The translations under genes and the position numbers were made by a program. From assembly GCA_027600665.1 (NCBI GenBank), contig JADGJL010000436.1, positions 1 to 21,181 on the forward strand: a stretch of 21,181 nucleotides of DNA, given 5' to 3'. How positions within the stretch are numbered: the first letter of the stretch is position 1; each line of letters opens with the position of its first letter. This document shows, piece after piece, positions 10,078 to 19,369 of this stretch. The stretch comes from Irineochytrium annulatum. Its lineage: Eukaryota; Chytridiomycota; Chytridiomycetes; Chytridiales; Chytridiaceae. Under the pieces are notes generated by a model. The model did no database searches, was not told the DNA's origin, and saw nothing but the letters and a program-made list of their open reading frames with translations.

Positions 10078-10930
10078 ATGGCGGCGCTGCCCGACAACGC
10101 CGATACAGGTGCGCGAACGCGGCCGCATGGCTTTCTTTGCCTTCAGTGCTGTCTTCATCTTTGTCTGACTTCGTATCCTCGACCAGAATGGAACGACATT
10201 CTACGGGAGCGAGGGATTTTGCCGCCGAAGGAGAAGGAGTTCACGGAGGAGGACATCGAGAACCTAGTCGAGAAAGTCATACAGGCGAAATACGGGGAGA
10301 AGCCGATCGAGGACAGGGATCTCGACGAGCTCGCGGAGTTGGAGGACGAAGAGGACGACAGGGTGCTCGAGTATGTTTTGTGAAAATTTATAATGAGGGG
10401 GCTGACATAGCTTCAGGGAATATAGGAGAAAAAGAATGGCCGAAATGTCGGCGCTCGCATCCAAAGAAATTTACGGCTCCGTGACGCAGATCTCAAAACC
10501 CGATTACACGGTCGAGGTCACGGACGCCAGCAAGTCCGTCTTCGTCGTCGTCTTCCTTTTTCAAACCTCCATCCCCGCATGCCGCCTGGTCTCCTCCCAC
10601 CTCGACGCCATCGCGCGGAAATACCGCGCGACGAAGTTCGTTAAGTTGATCGGCGATCAGTGCATCCCCAACTACCCGGACAAGAACTGCCCGACGCTGC
10701 TGATTTACGGGGAGGGGGATCTGCGGGCGAACCTTGTCGGGATAGAGTCACTGGGTGGGATCAATGTGACGCAGAGGGGGTTGGAGCAGGTGTTGGCAAG
10801 ATTTGGGGCTGTGAAGATACCGGAGGAGGATCTGAGGTCGACGAGCAAGGATGAGGAGTACGTGTCGCGGATTCGAGTGTCGAGGCCGACGAAGGAGTCG
10901 AACAGGGATGAGGTTGACGACTGGGATTGA
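10078..10930 (+). CDS. PLP2: Phosducin-like protein Plp2 / PDCL3-type, 242 aa
   Basis: Three exons: 10078-10108, 10187-10370 and 10417-10930 (729 nt). The N-terminus (TEWNDILRERGILPPKEKE) is the helical start typical of the PLP2/PDCL3 subgroup. An acidic Glu/Asp-rich linker and the conserved EEYRRKRMAEM helix follow; that motif is made by joining exons 2 and 3 and so confirms the acceptor at 10416. The rest is a thioredoxin-like fold: VVVFLFQTSIPACRLVSSHL, KFVKLIGDQCIPNYPDKNCP, TLLIYGEGDL and GGINVT. The redox CxxC of thioredoxin is absent, as is normal for phosducins. The C-terminus is acidic (DEVDDWD). Plp2 binds the CCT/TRiC chaperonin and assists actin and tubulin folding; it is essential in yeast. 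Introns are 78 and 46 nt. Confidence 0.93.
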
Positions 10931-11488
10931 TGACTTGGATTGATGGATGGGAGTGAATGAACCAGTATTTATGTTGCATGGGACATTTGTAATGACTTCC
11001 GCATGGTTGCTGTGTGGCGTACTTTCATTACCCGTTACGCAAACTACTTTGTATAGTTATTTCACTCCTGAACGCGGTTTTTAAGGTTGGAGACTAATTT
11101 TTAGGGACCCGAACACTGCTGCTAGAATATCGCTGCAAATCGCTTGCATTCTTTGGTAATCATTAATGTGCTTGCATTCTTTGGTGATCATTAATGTGCT
11201 TAATTTTTTACGGTTGGTATATACATGAAAAAAGTGTTGGTTAACATGAGTAAGTAGCATTTGCGAAATTATGAAAAGGTGTAGCATCAAGGCGGGGCAA
11301 TCGTTCGTAAGGGACAGGACATCCAAGGTAAATTAAGGACGACTCGATCTGAACAGAACAAATGATGGCCGATTTTCCACCGCCTTCTCTGTTGAGTCCA
11401 ACGTCAGGTTTTAAGTCGGGGCAACCCGCTGGTAACTGAGTTAAGGTCACAACTTCTGGGTCGATAATATCATTAATGATAAGATTCC
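10931..11488. other. Gene-poor AT-rich intergenic stretch
   Basis: AT-rich DNA between PLP2 and the tRNA gene. Apart from a 28-bp tandem repeat (listed separately) I see no coding frame with plausible content. The first part is the PLP2 3' UTR. Confidence 0.5.
11142..11201 (+). repeat. 28-bp direct tandem repeat, two copies plus a 4-bp start of a third
   Basis: The unit beginning GCTTGCATTCTTTGG occupies 11142-11169 and is repeated directly at 11170-11197 with one substitution (GTAATC versus GTGATC). GCTT at 11198-11201 starts a third unit. It lies in non-coding DNA and contains the short palindrome ATTAAT. Confidence 0.9.
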
Positions 11489-11494
11489 AAAAAA
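11489..11494 (-). terminator. RNA polymerase III terminator of the tRNA-Asp gene
   Basis: A run of six T on the minus strand begins five bases past the last encoded base of the tRNA, the usual Pol III stop signal. Confidence 0.8.
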
Positions 11495-11499
11495 GAAAG

Positions 11500-11571
11500 C
11501 TCTTCGACCGGGAATTGAACCCGGGTCTTCCCCGTGACAGGGGGAGATACTAGCCACTATACTATCGAAGA
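11500..11571 (-). tRNA. trnD-GUC: tRNA-Asp (anticodon GTC)
   Basis: Read on the minus strand, the 72-nt sequence folds as a full cloverleaf without an intron. The acceptor stem TCTTCGA pairs with TCGAAGA and is followed by discriminator G. The anticodon stem CCCCC/GGGG-type encloses the loop CTGTCAC with anticodon GTC (plus bases 11536-11538). The T arm is CCGGG-TTCAATT-CCCGG. The internal B box GGTTCAATTCC (plus 11511-11521) and A-box-like TAGTATAGTGG are present. The 3' CCA is not encoded, as expected for a eukaryotic nuclear tRNA. It resembles the yeast tRNA-Asp. Confidence 0.95.
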
Positions 11572-11884
11572 TTGATACTTCCAAGTCTCGCCCTTGTTCT
11601 TATAACGGTGTTACTAGTGAGCGAGCGTCTATCGAAAAAAGATGGTACTCGTCTTTAACTTAACCATCGCTTAAAAAAGCGCCACGTTTTTAAGCCAGAT
11701 GCAACGACCAAAGATGGATGCAGCATGTGCAGGCCGCAAGTGATCTCTCCAATTTTGGACGGAGGATTTCAACGCCTTATCGCGTGCTTCTGGGCGGCAT
11801 GGCGCCTCGCCATAGCGGATAAAGAGAACGACCCTGGCGTCTTGAGCCCAATTCATCGCTCTTTGAACCCGCAACTTTGAAAGA
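11572..11884. other. Intergenic, upstream of the tRNA and of the small secreted ORF
   Basis: 313 bp without a gene I can support. The minus-strand frame 11671-11973 runs through it and the next ORF, but its sequence has no recognisable features. Confidence 0.4.
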
Positions 11885-12019
11885 ATGATCGCCTCCTCTA
11901 AGAAGCTCGCTTTCGCCGTGGCCGTCGTCCTCGTCGTCTGTCTGTCCTCTGGCGTGAGCGCTTTCCAATGCAATAACCGAGTCGCCTATGACGGCCTTAT
12001 GCACTCAATTTGCTTGTAG
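11885..12019 (+). CDS. Possible small secreted peptide, 44 aa
   Basis: A short ORF from ATG 11885 to TAG 12017-12019 encodes a textbook signal peptide. It has a basic start (MIASSKK), a hydrophobic core of about 15 residues (LAFAVAVVLVVCLSS) and a good cleavage site GVSA before FQ (about residue 26). The predicted mature part is only 18 residues with two Cys (FQCNNRVAYDGLMHSICL), which could form one disulphide. I do not recognise a family. It may be a complete small secreted protein, or the first exon of a longer gene; GTGAGC occurs inside codons 24-25 and GTGAGA just after the stop, either of which could serve as a donor. A longer but featureless frame lies on the opposite strand. Confidence 0.4.
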   Translation: MIASSKKLAFAVAVVLVVCLSSGVSAFQCNNRVAYDGLMHSICL

Positions 12020-13569
12020 TTCATCAAGGTGAGATTGTGGGTTTATGATGCACGATTTTGACCGACAATCCTTCACCACAGGAAAAACGTTTCGCTCATC
12101 ATCTAGCTACCTATCGTATACCTGCGCTCGAACTTTTTTGTTGGAATACATTGCGATTGCGTTATATTCAAGGCGATTTATTTTAATTCCCGCCGCTTTC
12201 TTTTTCAGAGCCATGATCCCAAACCATCATCGGCATCTCCGCTTGTCACAATGCCTCCCTCGCCGTCCCAAGAACTACCATGCCGAACCCCCTGCGGACG
12301 AAACTACTTACTCCCTCCCGCTCGCCTATCCCACTTCCCGGTCCATACGCCCTTTCTTTTAGTTCAATCACTGAACCAGCGGCTACGACGACGATGACGA
12401 TCGCGAACTGCCGGCGACGCTCATGCGCATGTTCTCGGGCGAGCTTGTAAGGAACTTTGAGCTCCAGCTCGCGTCTCATAAGGAGGCGCTCGGACTCAAT
12501 GATCTTATGCCGACGGTGCTCTTCGCCAACCCTCACGCTCCCGCCGCCGATCGGACGAATGCAGAACCGCAAAACGTTGGCGATGGCGCGACGGGCTCGA
12601 CGACTTGCAGCCGGGCATAAGGACGGAGTTCCCGGAATCTGGATGTGACCACGCATCACACATCGTAATGCGCTATATAACCCGTCAAAAGCAAGTCCAT
12701 AGCGATCCTCACTCCTCCCATACTTTGGCCACGGCCTTGCTCCTCATTGAAGAACGCGTGGCTTATGACGTCATTGGCCGAGATCCTCCAAAGCGGGTTG
12801 TGCTCGAGCATCTGCGAAAGCAGGTGGAACTCTGGCTCGGATTGGACGAGGACGAGCCGCGGTAGACGGGCTTGAGTGTGTTGTTGCCCGAACCGAAGGA
12901 GGTGGCCGTTGTTGACGTGCTCGGGCATAAACTCAAGGGAGCGGTTAGTACTCCTTTTCAACGAAGCGAAGACAGAGTCACGGAAGCGGTAACGCTACCG
13001 GGTCCTCATCTCACTGGTCGGCAGGCCTAACGCGTCAAAGATTTTTGTAGCTGATCTCGTTGCTTCGATTTGGCCTTAAAGGCTCACCGGAAAGTCCAGC
13101 AGCAAGTGACGAGGTGCAAGAAAACCAGTCAGTTTATTTTAATGCCAAATATAAAAGGGATGATTATTTCGCGATAAAATCTAAAGAGAAGCACAAGCTG
13201 ATGAAATAAAAAACAAAGACGAAGGAAGATAACAACGGAACGCGAAGTCAAAGAAAGCAGAGAAACCCCCACTGAAGCCCAAAACCTCGTAGTTATCGAT
13301 CGTCGGTTTCTTTTTCTTCTGCAGCATCATCGTGCTGGAGTTGGTGATGGGAGTGGACGACGTCAAAGTGAAGTCGCCTCATTGGTTGCAGGCAAGCCAG
13401 TATTTACTTCAGTGTGTTTACGGGCGGGTGCGACGAACGCATCTCCAACACCCACCGGCACGGTCTGTCCTCCTCAGAATCCACCGCCAGGTAAGCTCGC
13501 CGTCCTCGTCGGGGTTCCCCGGCGCAGGATCGTTGTAAAGATGGTTTCCTCAATTGCCCTGTGCCCAGA
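12020..13569. other. Gene-poor 1.5 kb with fragmentary coding remnants
   Basis: No complete gene is seen. A kinase-like remnant at 12656-12961 (minus) is listed separately. The plus frame at 12423-12620 (including MRMFSGELVRNFELQLASHK) has a protein-like composition but no splice continuation or known family. The minus frame 13181-13366 (61 aa, with SGGFSAFFDFAFRCYLP) is likewise unassigned. From about 13490 a possible 5' UTR intron of the next gene can be drawn (GTAAGC at 13491-13496 to CCCAG at 13564-13568, just before ATG 13570). Confidence 0.35.
12656..12961 (-). pseudogene. Remnant of a protein kinase domain (end of the C-lobe)
   Basis: One minus-strand frame contains LLSQMLEHNPLWRISANDVI followed by SHAFFNE. 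This fits the last conserved kinase subdomain (LL-x-ML-x-x-x-P-x-x-R-I-S-A-x-x-x-x-x-H-x-F-F), including the invariant Arg. Before it, SLEFMPEHVNNGHLL could be a hinge-like piece, but the catalytic loop HRD, the DFG motif and the glycine loop are all absent from the flanking sequence in every frame I examined. The frame closes soon after (12656). This is best read as a deleted, inactive kinase fragment rather than a gene. Chance similarity cannot be excluded. Confidence 0.4.
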
Positions 13570-16018
13570 ATGTCGACCTCATCCATCCCGGTTCGCGCTC
13601 CGAGACCGTCGCCCTCGGCGGCGGCCGTCGAGGCCCCACTTTCACCCGCTTCATCGGCCGGACCGGCCTCGCCCGTTGTCTCGAGGCTCCCGCAACCTCA
13701 TCGCGCATCAACCTTACCGACACCCGCGTCGACCGCGCCGACGACGCCCATCACCGCGAAGCGCAGCCTGCCCCGAAATCGTCGGCTCTCGAACGTCACA
13801 TCCATATCTGCTCCCTCCCGATCGCCGTCTCGACTCTCGTCGAACATCGCCGAGGCGGTGGCGGCGGCGGCTGAGAACGCGAATGCAAATGCGAAGGGTA
13901 ACCACGTCGAAATCCCGTTCTCGGGCCACTCGTCGCGATCCAACTGCCTTGCTTGTCAGCTGAAGAGGGATCACGAGCGCGTGCTGCGGGAGGCCAATCC
14001 GTACAGGAGACACAAGATGGCGCTCGCGGGTGACTCACCGCCGGAGCACCAGAAGTCGTCGCTGCCGGTGTGGAGGCCGACGGGAAGCAACGTCAGAGAC
14101 GTTAGTATTGCAATTTTTTTGAGGATAAAAAGGCTCATTTACTCCCAAGATCAAAGTTCCGCGCTACTCCTCTAAAAGCGACTCGGAGCTCCCCACCCGC
14201 CGCCAGCAGCACCGTGATCACGGCGACGGCTCCGACGGCGGCTCCACTCCTCCCCGCCAGCGTAGCATCGTCTTCGCCAACGTCACCTCCCGCATCAACT
14301 CGGGCCTCGTCCGTAGCCCAGCCGGGAAGATCGTCGTTAAATCGCCCAGCGTCGGCAACCTCGCCGGCTCGCGGGACGGCTCCCCCGGGTCTCCCAACAT
14401 TATCGGGAGTAGCAGGCTCCCCATCGGCCTGCCGCGCCCTAACCGTATGAGCGGGTCCTTTTCGGGCAGGTCGCTCTCGTCCCTCGCGTCGCCCTCCTCG
14501 TCATCGCGGTCATCGTCCCCGGCCGCGTCGCCGAAGACGGCGCTCCCGCGGCCATTGAAGAGGTCGACGCTCAAGAAGAGCGTCGGGAGCGTAAACTTTA
14601 AGGACGAGGAGAAGGTGGATGAGACTGGGAGGAATGTGCTTCGCGGTGGAGGTGGCGGCGGGGAGGATGCGGACGATGAGGATGAGGAGGTTGGGGCGAG
14701 GCCAAAGAGTAGGAGCAGCGTTGAGGCGCTCATGGCTGCCGTGGAAGAGGTTGAGACGCCTGAGAAGGCGGTGGGGAAGGTGGATATGGAGGAGGCGACC
14801 GTGACGGATGAGGTCACTGACGAGGGCGCGATCGCGGCTGCGACTCAACAAGTTGCGATGACGGAGAGGGAGGCGGAGACCGATGTGGCCGGCATTGCTG
14901 ACGTTGCCGTCGCTGCGGATGATGCGGTCGCTGATGAGGACCGTATGGTTGCGCGGCAGGAAGGTGTAGGTGTAGAGGAAAAAGGGGCGGAGGAGGTTGT
15001 GGCGGAAGTTACGAATGAGCCCGCGGAGTGCGCCGTAGAGAAACCGGAAATGCTAAGGGAAGTTCAGGAGGCAGAAGAGGCTAGATCGGCGAATGCGGCG
15101 ATTGATGGGAAGGCGGTGAAGGAAGAAGACGCGGAGGCCGCTCGTTCTGCTGTCGTCGCTGGCGCCGAGGAGGATACTTTGACCCCATCTCTTCCCCTCA
15201 CGGACCCGCAGGGCATGCCCCCTATGCCAGCTCACCTTGCGGCCGATCCCACGGCCTTCTCAGACACCGCCTCGTACCTTTCTTACGACTCCGATACAAC
15301 CTCCTTCACCCCAGCCTCCGTCACCGGCACCGGCAGTGGCCCCGCCACAGCCGGAGTCCGGGCTTTCCGCCAGCCCCGCCGCCGCCGCCGCCAAATCGAC
15401 ATGACCGACCTTACGGGCCTGGCGACTCTCGCGACTGCCCGCCTCAACGACCTCCGCGCCATCCACCCGGCCCTTCGCGCTTCCGCCCCTTCTTTAACAA
15501 GCTCCCCCGCGGCCGCCGCCCCGGCCCACTCCCTCAAGCGCTCCTACATCTCCGCCGCGAAGGAGATCGTCGTCCTGGGTCGCGGCATCGCGACGTCGTG
15601 GGCGCCCCTCGCGAAGGCGTGCGAGGACCCCCGGCTCCGGTCCGCGCTCCTCGCGAGCCTGACCGAGTGCGAGACGCTCGCAAGCAGGATGAAGGTGCTC
15701 GTGCGGCTGCGGGAGCGCGGCGGGGAGAGCGACGTCGACGGCGAGGGCGTCGTCTTGAGGGCCGCGGCGGAGGTCGTAAGGTGCGCGGGCGAGTGCGTGA
15801 GGGATTTAGAGGCGGCAAGGGTTCGGCTGGAGGGGTATGAGGAGGTAGTGGGGAAGGTGGAGGTTGAGGAGGAGGACGGCGAGGAGGGTGCTGGGGCGGG
15901 GATGACTGTTGCTGGAAAGGGGGAGAGGGAAGCTGGGAGCGGGATGGAAGACGTCGTCAGGGCTGCCATGCAGGCTGGAGAGAAGGTGGCGGCGCGGAGG
16001 AGTATGATCGAGGATTAA
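13570..16018 (+). CDS. Conserved-type hypothetical protein, 799 aa, low-complexity with a C-terminal helical domain
   Basis: Two exons, 13570-14100 and 14150-16018 (2400 nt), joined across a 49-nt intron (GTTAGT donor, CCCAAG acceptor, phase 0). I do not recognise a named family. The N-terminal 110 residues are Ser/Pro/Ala-rich. A compact motif follows with a CxxC pair and charged helix (SNCLACQLKRDHERVLREAN, PYRRHKM; about residues 128-155). Next is a Ser/Arg-rich basic region with RIVF- and phospho-site-like sequence. A long acidic Glu/Ala/Val stretch covers about 340-520. The C-terminus (about 575-740) looks like a helical bundle: DLTGLATLATARLNDLRAIH, LKRSYISAAKEIVVLGRGIA, SWAPLAKACEDPRLRSALLA. 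The last domain and the CxxC helix are the parts likely to be conserved. The first ATG of the open frame was chosen. Confidence 0.75.
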
Positions 16019-16480
16019 AGGATTTGGAATTGTCTATTGCCCTATTACACTTCATTTCTCCACCTTGTTCTTGCCCTTTCGGCCACGGCCACTCATGCCC
16101 ATGTTTGGCACTGTCTTTTGACTGCTCGTTATCTGACTTCATGTCAAGCCGCTAAATTATACTACGTTGGTTCCAAGCTGTACGCTTCCCCGGGATACCT
16201 TAAGAAGGCGTGAAATATCAGTCCTTCGTCCTTCAGCGCCTTCCTTGAGTGATCCAAGTGTAACGTGCTCCCATTGCACCGTGATTTAAGCTAAAATAAT
16301 TAACGTTGCGCCCACATCGATTTTTTCCGCAATATTTTAAACGGGACGACACTCAGATGATTTCATAAATTCCGCGATGCTGATCGTTCTCTGAGCATAG
16401 CATTTTTTCAGGATTCCCACTTCCCGAAAGGAGAGGAAATGGCGTCGGTGAGGGCTTGGCGGCGCATATAGACGAGCAAA
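16019..16480. promoter_or_regulatory. Intergenic region upstream of the Cys-rich protein gene
   Basis: 462 bp, AT-rich in its middle (16290-16410). It holds the 3' UTR of the preceding gene and the promoter of the next. The segment TTTTTTCCGCAATATTTTAA around 16321 is the most AT-rich part. No coding frame is convincing. Confidence 0.45.
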
Positions 16481-19103
16481 ATGTCATCTTTGGACGAGGA
16501 CGACCTCGGAGCGGTCTGGAATTACCTTCCGGGGAACCTCCCGACCCCGCCGCACGACTCCCTGGACTCTGCCTTGGCGTCCCTGTCGTCCATTCCGCCG
16601 ATCATGAACCACTCGATGGGGCCTGACGTGAGTGGCCAAGCCGGCGGATACCGGTACCTGTACCCCGGATCGCTGCTAGACGCCATCATCGGGAACGGCG
16701 AGGGCGATGGAACATCGACTGATCCCCACCTCGCGGGTTCGATCTTGGCAGGGACCGGAAGTAACAACGTCCGCATTATCGACAGCATTGGCCAGTCGAC
16801 GCCGCCCCCGCCGCCACAGTCCCTTGACTTAAGCTCGGGTGTCCCGCCAGTCATTGAAAGCGCGTCTCTGCCGATAGCGCTGCAACCGCACTCCTTTGAC
16901 TTCAGCTTCTCATTCCCGCCAATATATGTGCTCCCGACGTCATCATTAACGACCACCACCGGCGCTTCAGACCAGCCTTCATTCGCCGCCCCGCAGCCGT
17001 CACTTGACGGCTTGCTGCTAAACCACACCATTCCGGACGCGTCCCTGTCTGCCTTTTTCGATACGACGCCTTCCACCAGATGCCCACTCCTGCCCTCGCT
17101 TTCGACCCAAGACCAGTTTCTGATGACTCTCCTGGCCGGAATGGACGACTTCGGCCTGCCTCCGGCGTGTAGCACCCATGACGTAAACGCGTGGTTGGGG
17201 GAGATGCCACCCGATCCGCCAGCATGGGTATTGGCGGCGCCCGTTGCACCCGCGGAGCTTTGCGCTGGTGGCGTTGACAATAATGAGGTTTGTTCGGCGT
17301 GCGATTTGGGACAGAGTGAGGACCGCGTTTAAGCCCGGATGCGTTGCGGGCTTTGCGCCATCAGGATCTTATATGTGCGGGTTAAAAATATATAGATTGA
17401 CAGATCCTCCTTCCCTGCACACAAGCTCCAAGCTCGTTCACATGCGACTGACTTCCTGCCTTTACTGATGCATGTTTTTCGTGACAGGATGACTCTGAGG
17501 AAGTCTCGCAGACGGCCTTGCCTTCTCCACAGATGAAGAAGCGGGCGACAGGCTCCAACGCAGCAAAAGTTGGATCCGCTGCAACTAGCACCGGCCCGAA
17601 GATGCACCACGAGGTATGCTGCGCCTGCTCACGATGCGGCGCAATTCTCGCAACCCTCTTCCTCTTCGGCTCCAAAAAAACTCTTGCGGAGCCCTACGTT
17701 CTCGATGTGCAGTGCCTCTCTTGTCTGGCGGCAACGAACGCAGGCTCGACGGTGTTAAACGACGGAAAGAGGCGTAGGCGGAAGAGGACGGATGAGGCGG
17801 GAGCTGAGGACGATGCTGGGTCGGCTGGGGACGGTCCCGTGAAGACGGAGATGACATGCCAGATCTGCGTTAGCACAGTTGGCACTGGTGGAGTGAAGCT
17901 TGTGGGTGGCCAGGCACCCGGCTTTGGTGTCGAAGTTATCTGTTTTAAGTGCACCTCGGATTATCGTGAGTGTACCCATTTAAAACTTGAATAACGCGTA
18001 ACGTCTTTGTATTTACAGGGTTTTGCTCGAAATGCGGCGGCGGTGGCCTTTGGCGCTCGGGTCGGTGGCGACCAAAGGAGATGTTCTCGGCCAATCGCAA
18101 GACCTGTTCCCTGCCCCACCTCCGCATTGGCGACCCCGCCCACTTCCGCTTTGTCACCTACCGCATCCCTGTCCACTCCGCCGCCTCCCCTCCCATCACC
18201 TCCCTCGACGCGCGGGTCTTCGGCCGGCCGCTGGCCGGGTCGGGTAAAATCCCTTACGCCGATATGCCCCTTGACAAGGCCGTCGACGCGCTCGCGAAGG
18301 ACGTCTCCCGCTTCTGGACCGTCGCCTCCCTTAACACAATCGCGGACGCACTTACTATGCAGAGGGCGTACATGGCGGACAACTGGCAGCGCATTTGTAG
18401 CACGGAGCGATCGTTTGTAGCGCAGCTTGGCATGCTTATCCGTGGGAGGTTCCACCCGGAGGCCAACGAGCGCGAGTGGCAAGGGAAGTCATTTCTTCGT
18501 TACCTCGCGATCGGGCTCGTGCCAAATCCGAACAAGGGGAAAAAAAAGCGGAGGAGGGCCGGTAGTGAGTCGCAGTTTTCGGACATGAGGGACGAGGAGG
18601 AGGACTACATCATTGGAGGTTGTTCTATGGTGACTTGGAACGTGACGGACCGCCACCTTTTCAACCGGTTCTCGACTATGTTTGGCCAGTACGGTGTGCA
18701 TGAAAAGTCGATGCTGCCGTGGATGATGGGAGCCTGTTGGGAGAGGATTCTGAAAGACCTTACGCAGTCGCCGCCAATGCCCTTTACGATCGAGGCGCCG
18801 CTGTGGTCTTGGGGCATTTCGGTATGGGGTAGGGGGAGGGAGAGGACAAGGAAATCTGTTTTGCCGGACGCTCTGAGGAGCGGGGCGAGGTTGTTTGATG
18901 ACGACGTTGCGAGGTCGGTGGGCGTGGATGGAGTGGCAACCTTGATGGCGTTGTGCAAAGATTGGGTGATCACCGATGCGGAGCTGGAGCAGAGAGATTT
19001 GTTTGGGTCGACATTTGAAGTTACTCGGAACTTCATCGAGACTTCATTTGGAAGATCCTTCGGAGTTATGGCTATACCGGCACGAGAGGATACTAATGGT
19101 TGA
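16481..19103 (+). CDS. Conserved-type fungal protein with five CxxC motifs and a C-terminal globular domain, 789 aa
   Basis: Three exons: 16481-17287, 17488-17965 and 18019-19103 (2370 nt). Exon 1 (269 aa) is Pro/Ser/Leu-rich and probably disordered. Exon 2 and the start of exon 3 hold Cys pairs spaced as zinc ligands: CCACSRC, CLSC, CQIC, CFKC and, across the 17966-18018 intron, CSKCGGGGLWRSGRWRPKEM. This suggests two or more zinc sites. A Lys/Arg cluster (KRRRRKR) between them could be a nuclear signal. A domain of about 330 residues follows (TCSLPHLRIGD, RFVTYRIP, DALTMQRAYMADNWQRICST, NVTDRHLFNRFSTMFGQYGV). I recall similar uncharacterised basidiomycete proteins but no assigned function. 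Exon 1 joins exon 2 in phase 0 over a 200-nt intron (GTTTGT donor). Whether exon 1 belongs to the same transcript is the least certain part. Confidence 0.75.
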
Positions 19104-19369
19104 GTTGTATTTTGCGGTTTTGCAAACTTGAACGCGATGTATGTCGGTACAGCTAAATACATTGAGCATATTATATCTACTAGCATGCGCGTTCGGAGCG
19201 CCGTTTTATAATATCTAAAATATATTGTCCACCCTTGGAAGGCGAGTGCTGGGAGTACAGGGATGAGGTCCCTAAATCTTGCATGATCGATCTTCGTTAT
19301 TGATATAATTATAACTTATAAGAGCCGAAATATAGTGATAAAAGATTTGGGTTCCAATAAATGCAGCAA
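19104..19369. other. AT-rich 3' flank
   Basis: About 270 bp of AT-rich DNA between the Cys-rich gene and the relic below. No coding frame is seen. Confidence 0.45.

Noticed and set aside
11671..11973. 100-aa minus-strand frame opposite the secreted-peptide ORF
   Set aside because: No signal, membrane segment or family motif; the opposite-strand signal peptide is the more structured reading.
13382..13963. 193-aa plus frame before and over the start of the 799-aa gene
   Set aside because: The upstream part (ATNASPTPTGTVCPPQN) looks mildly protein-like, but the frame turns into an Arg/Pro shadow of the real exon and has no ATG start.
14218..14817. 199-aa Ser/Thr-rich antisense frame in the 799-aa protein gene
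   Set aside because: Its composition mirrors the Glu/Arg/Ser codons of the sense strand; no start context or domain supports it.
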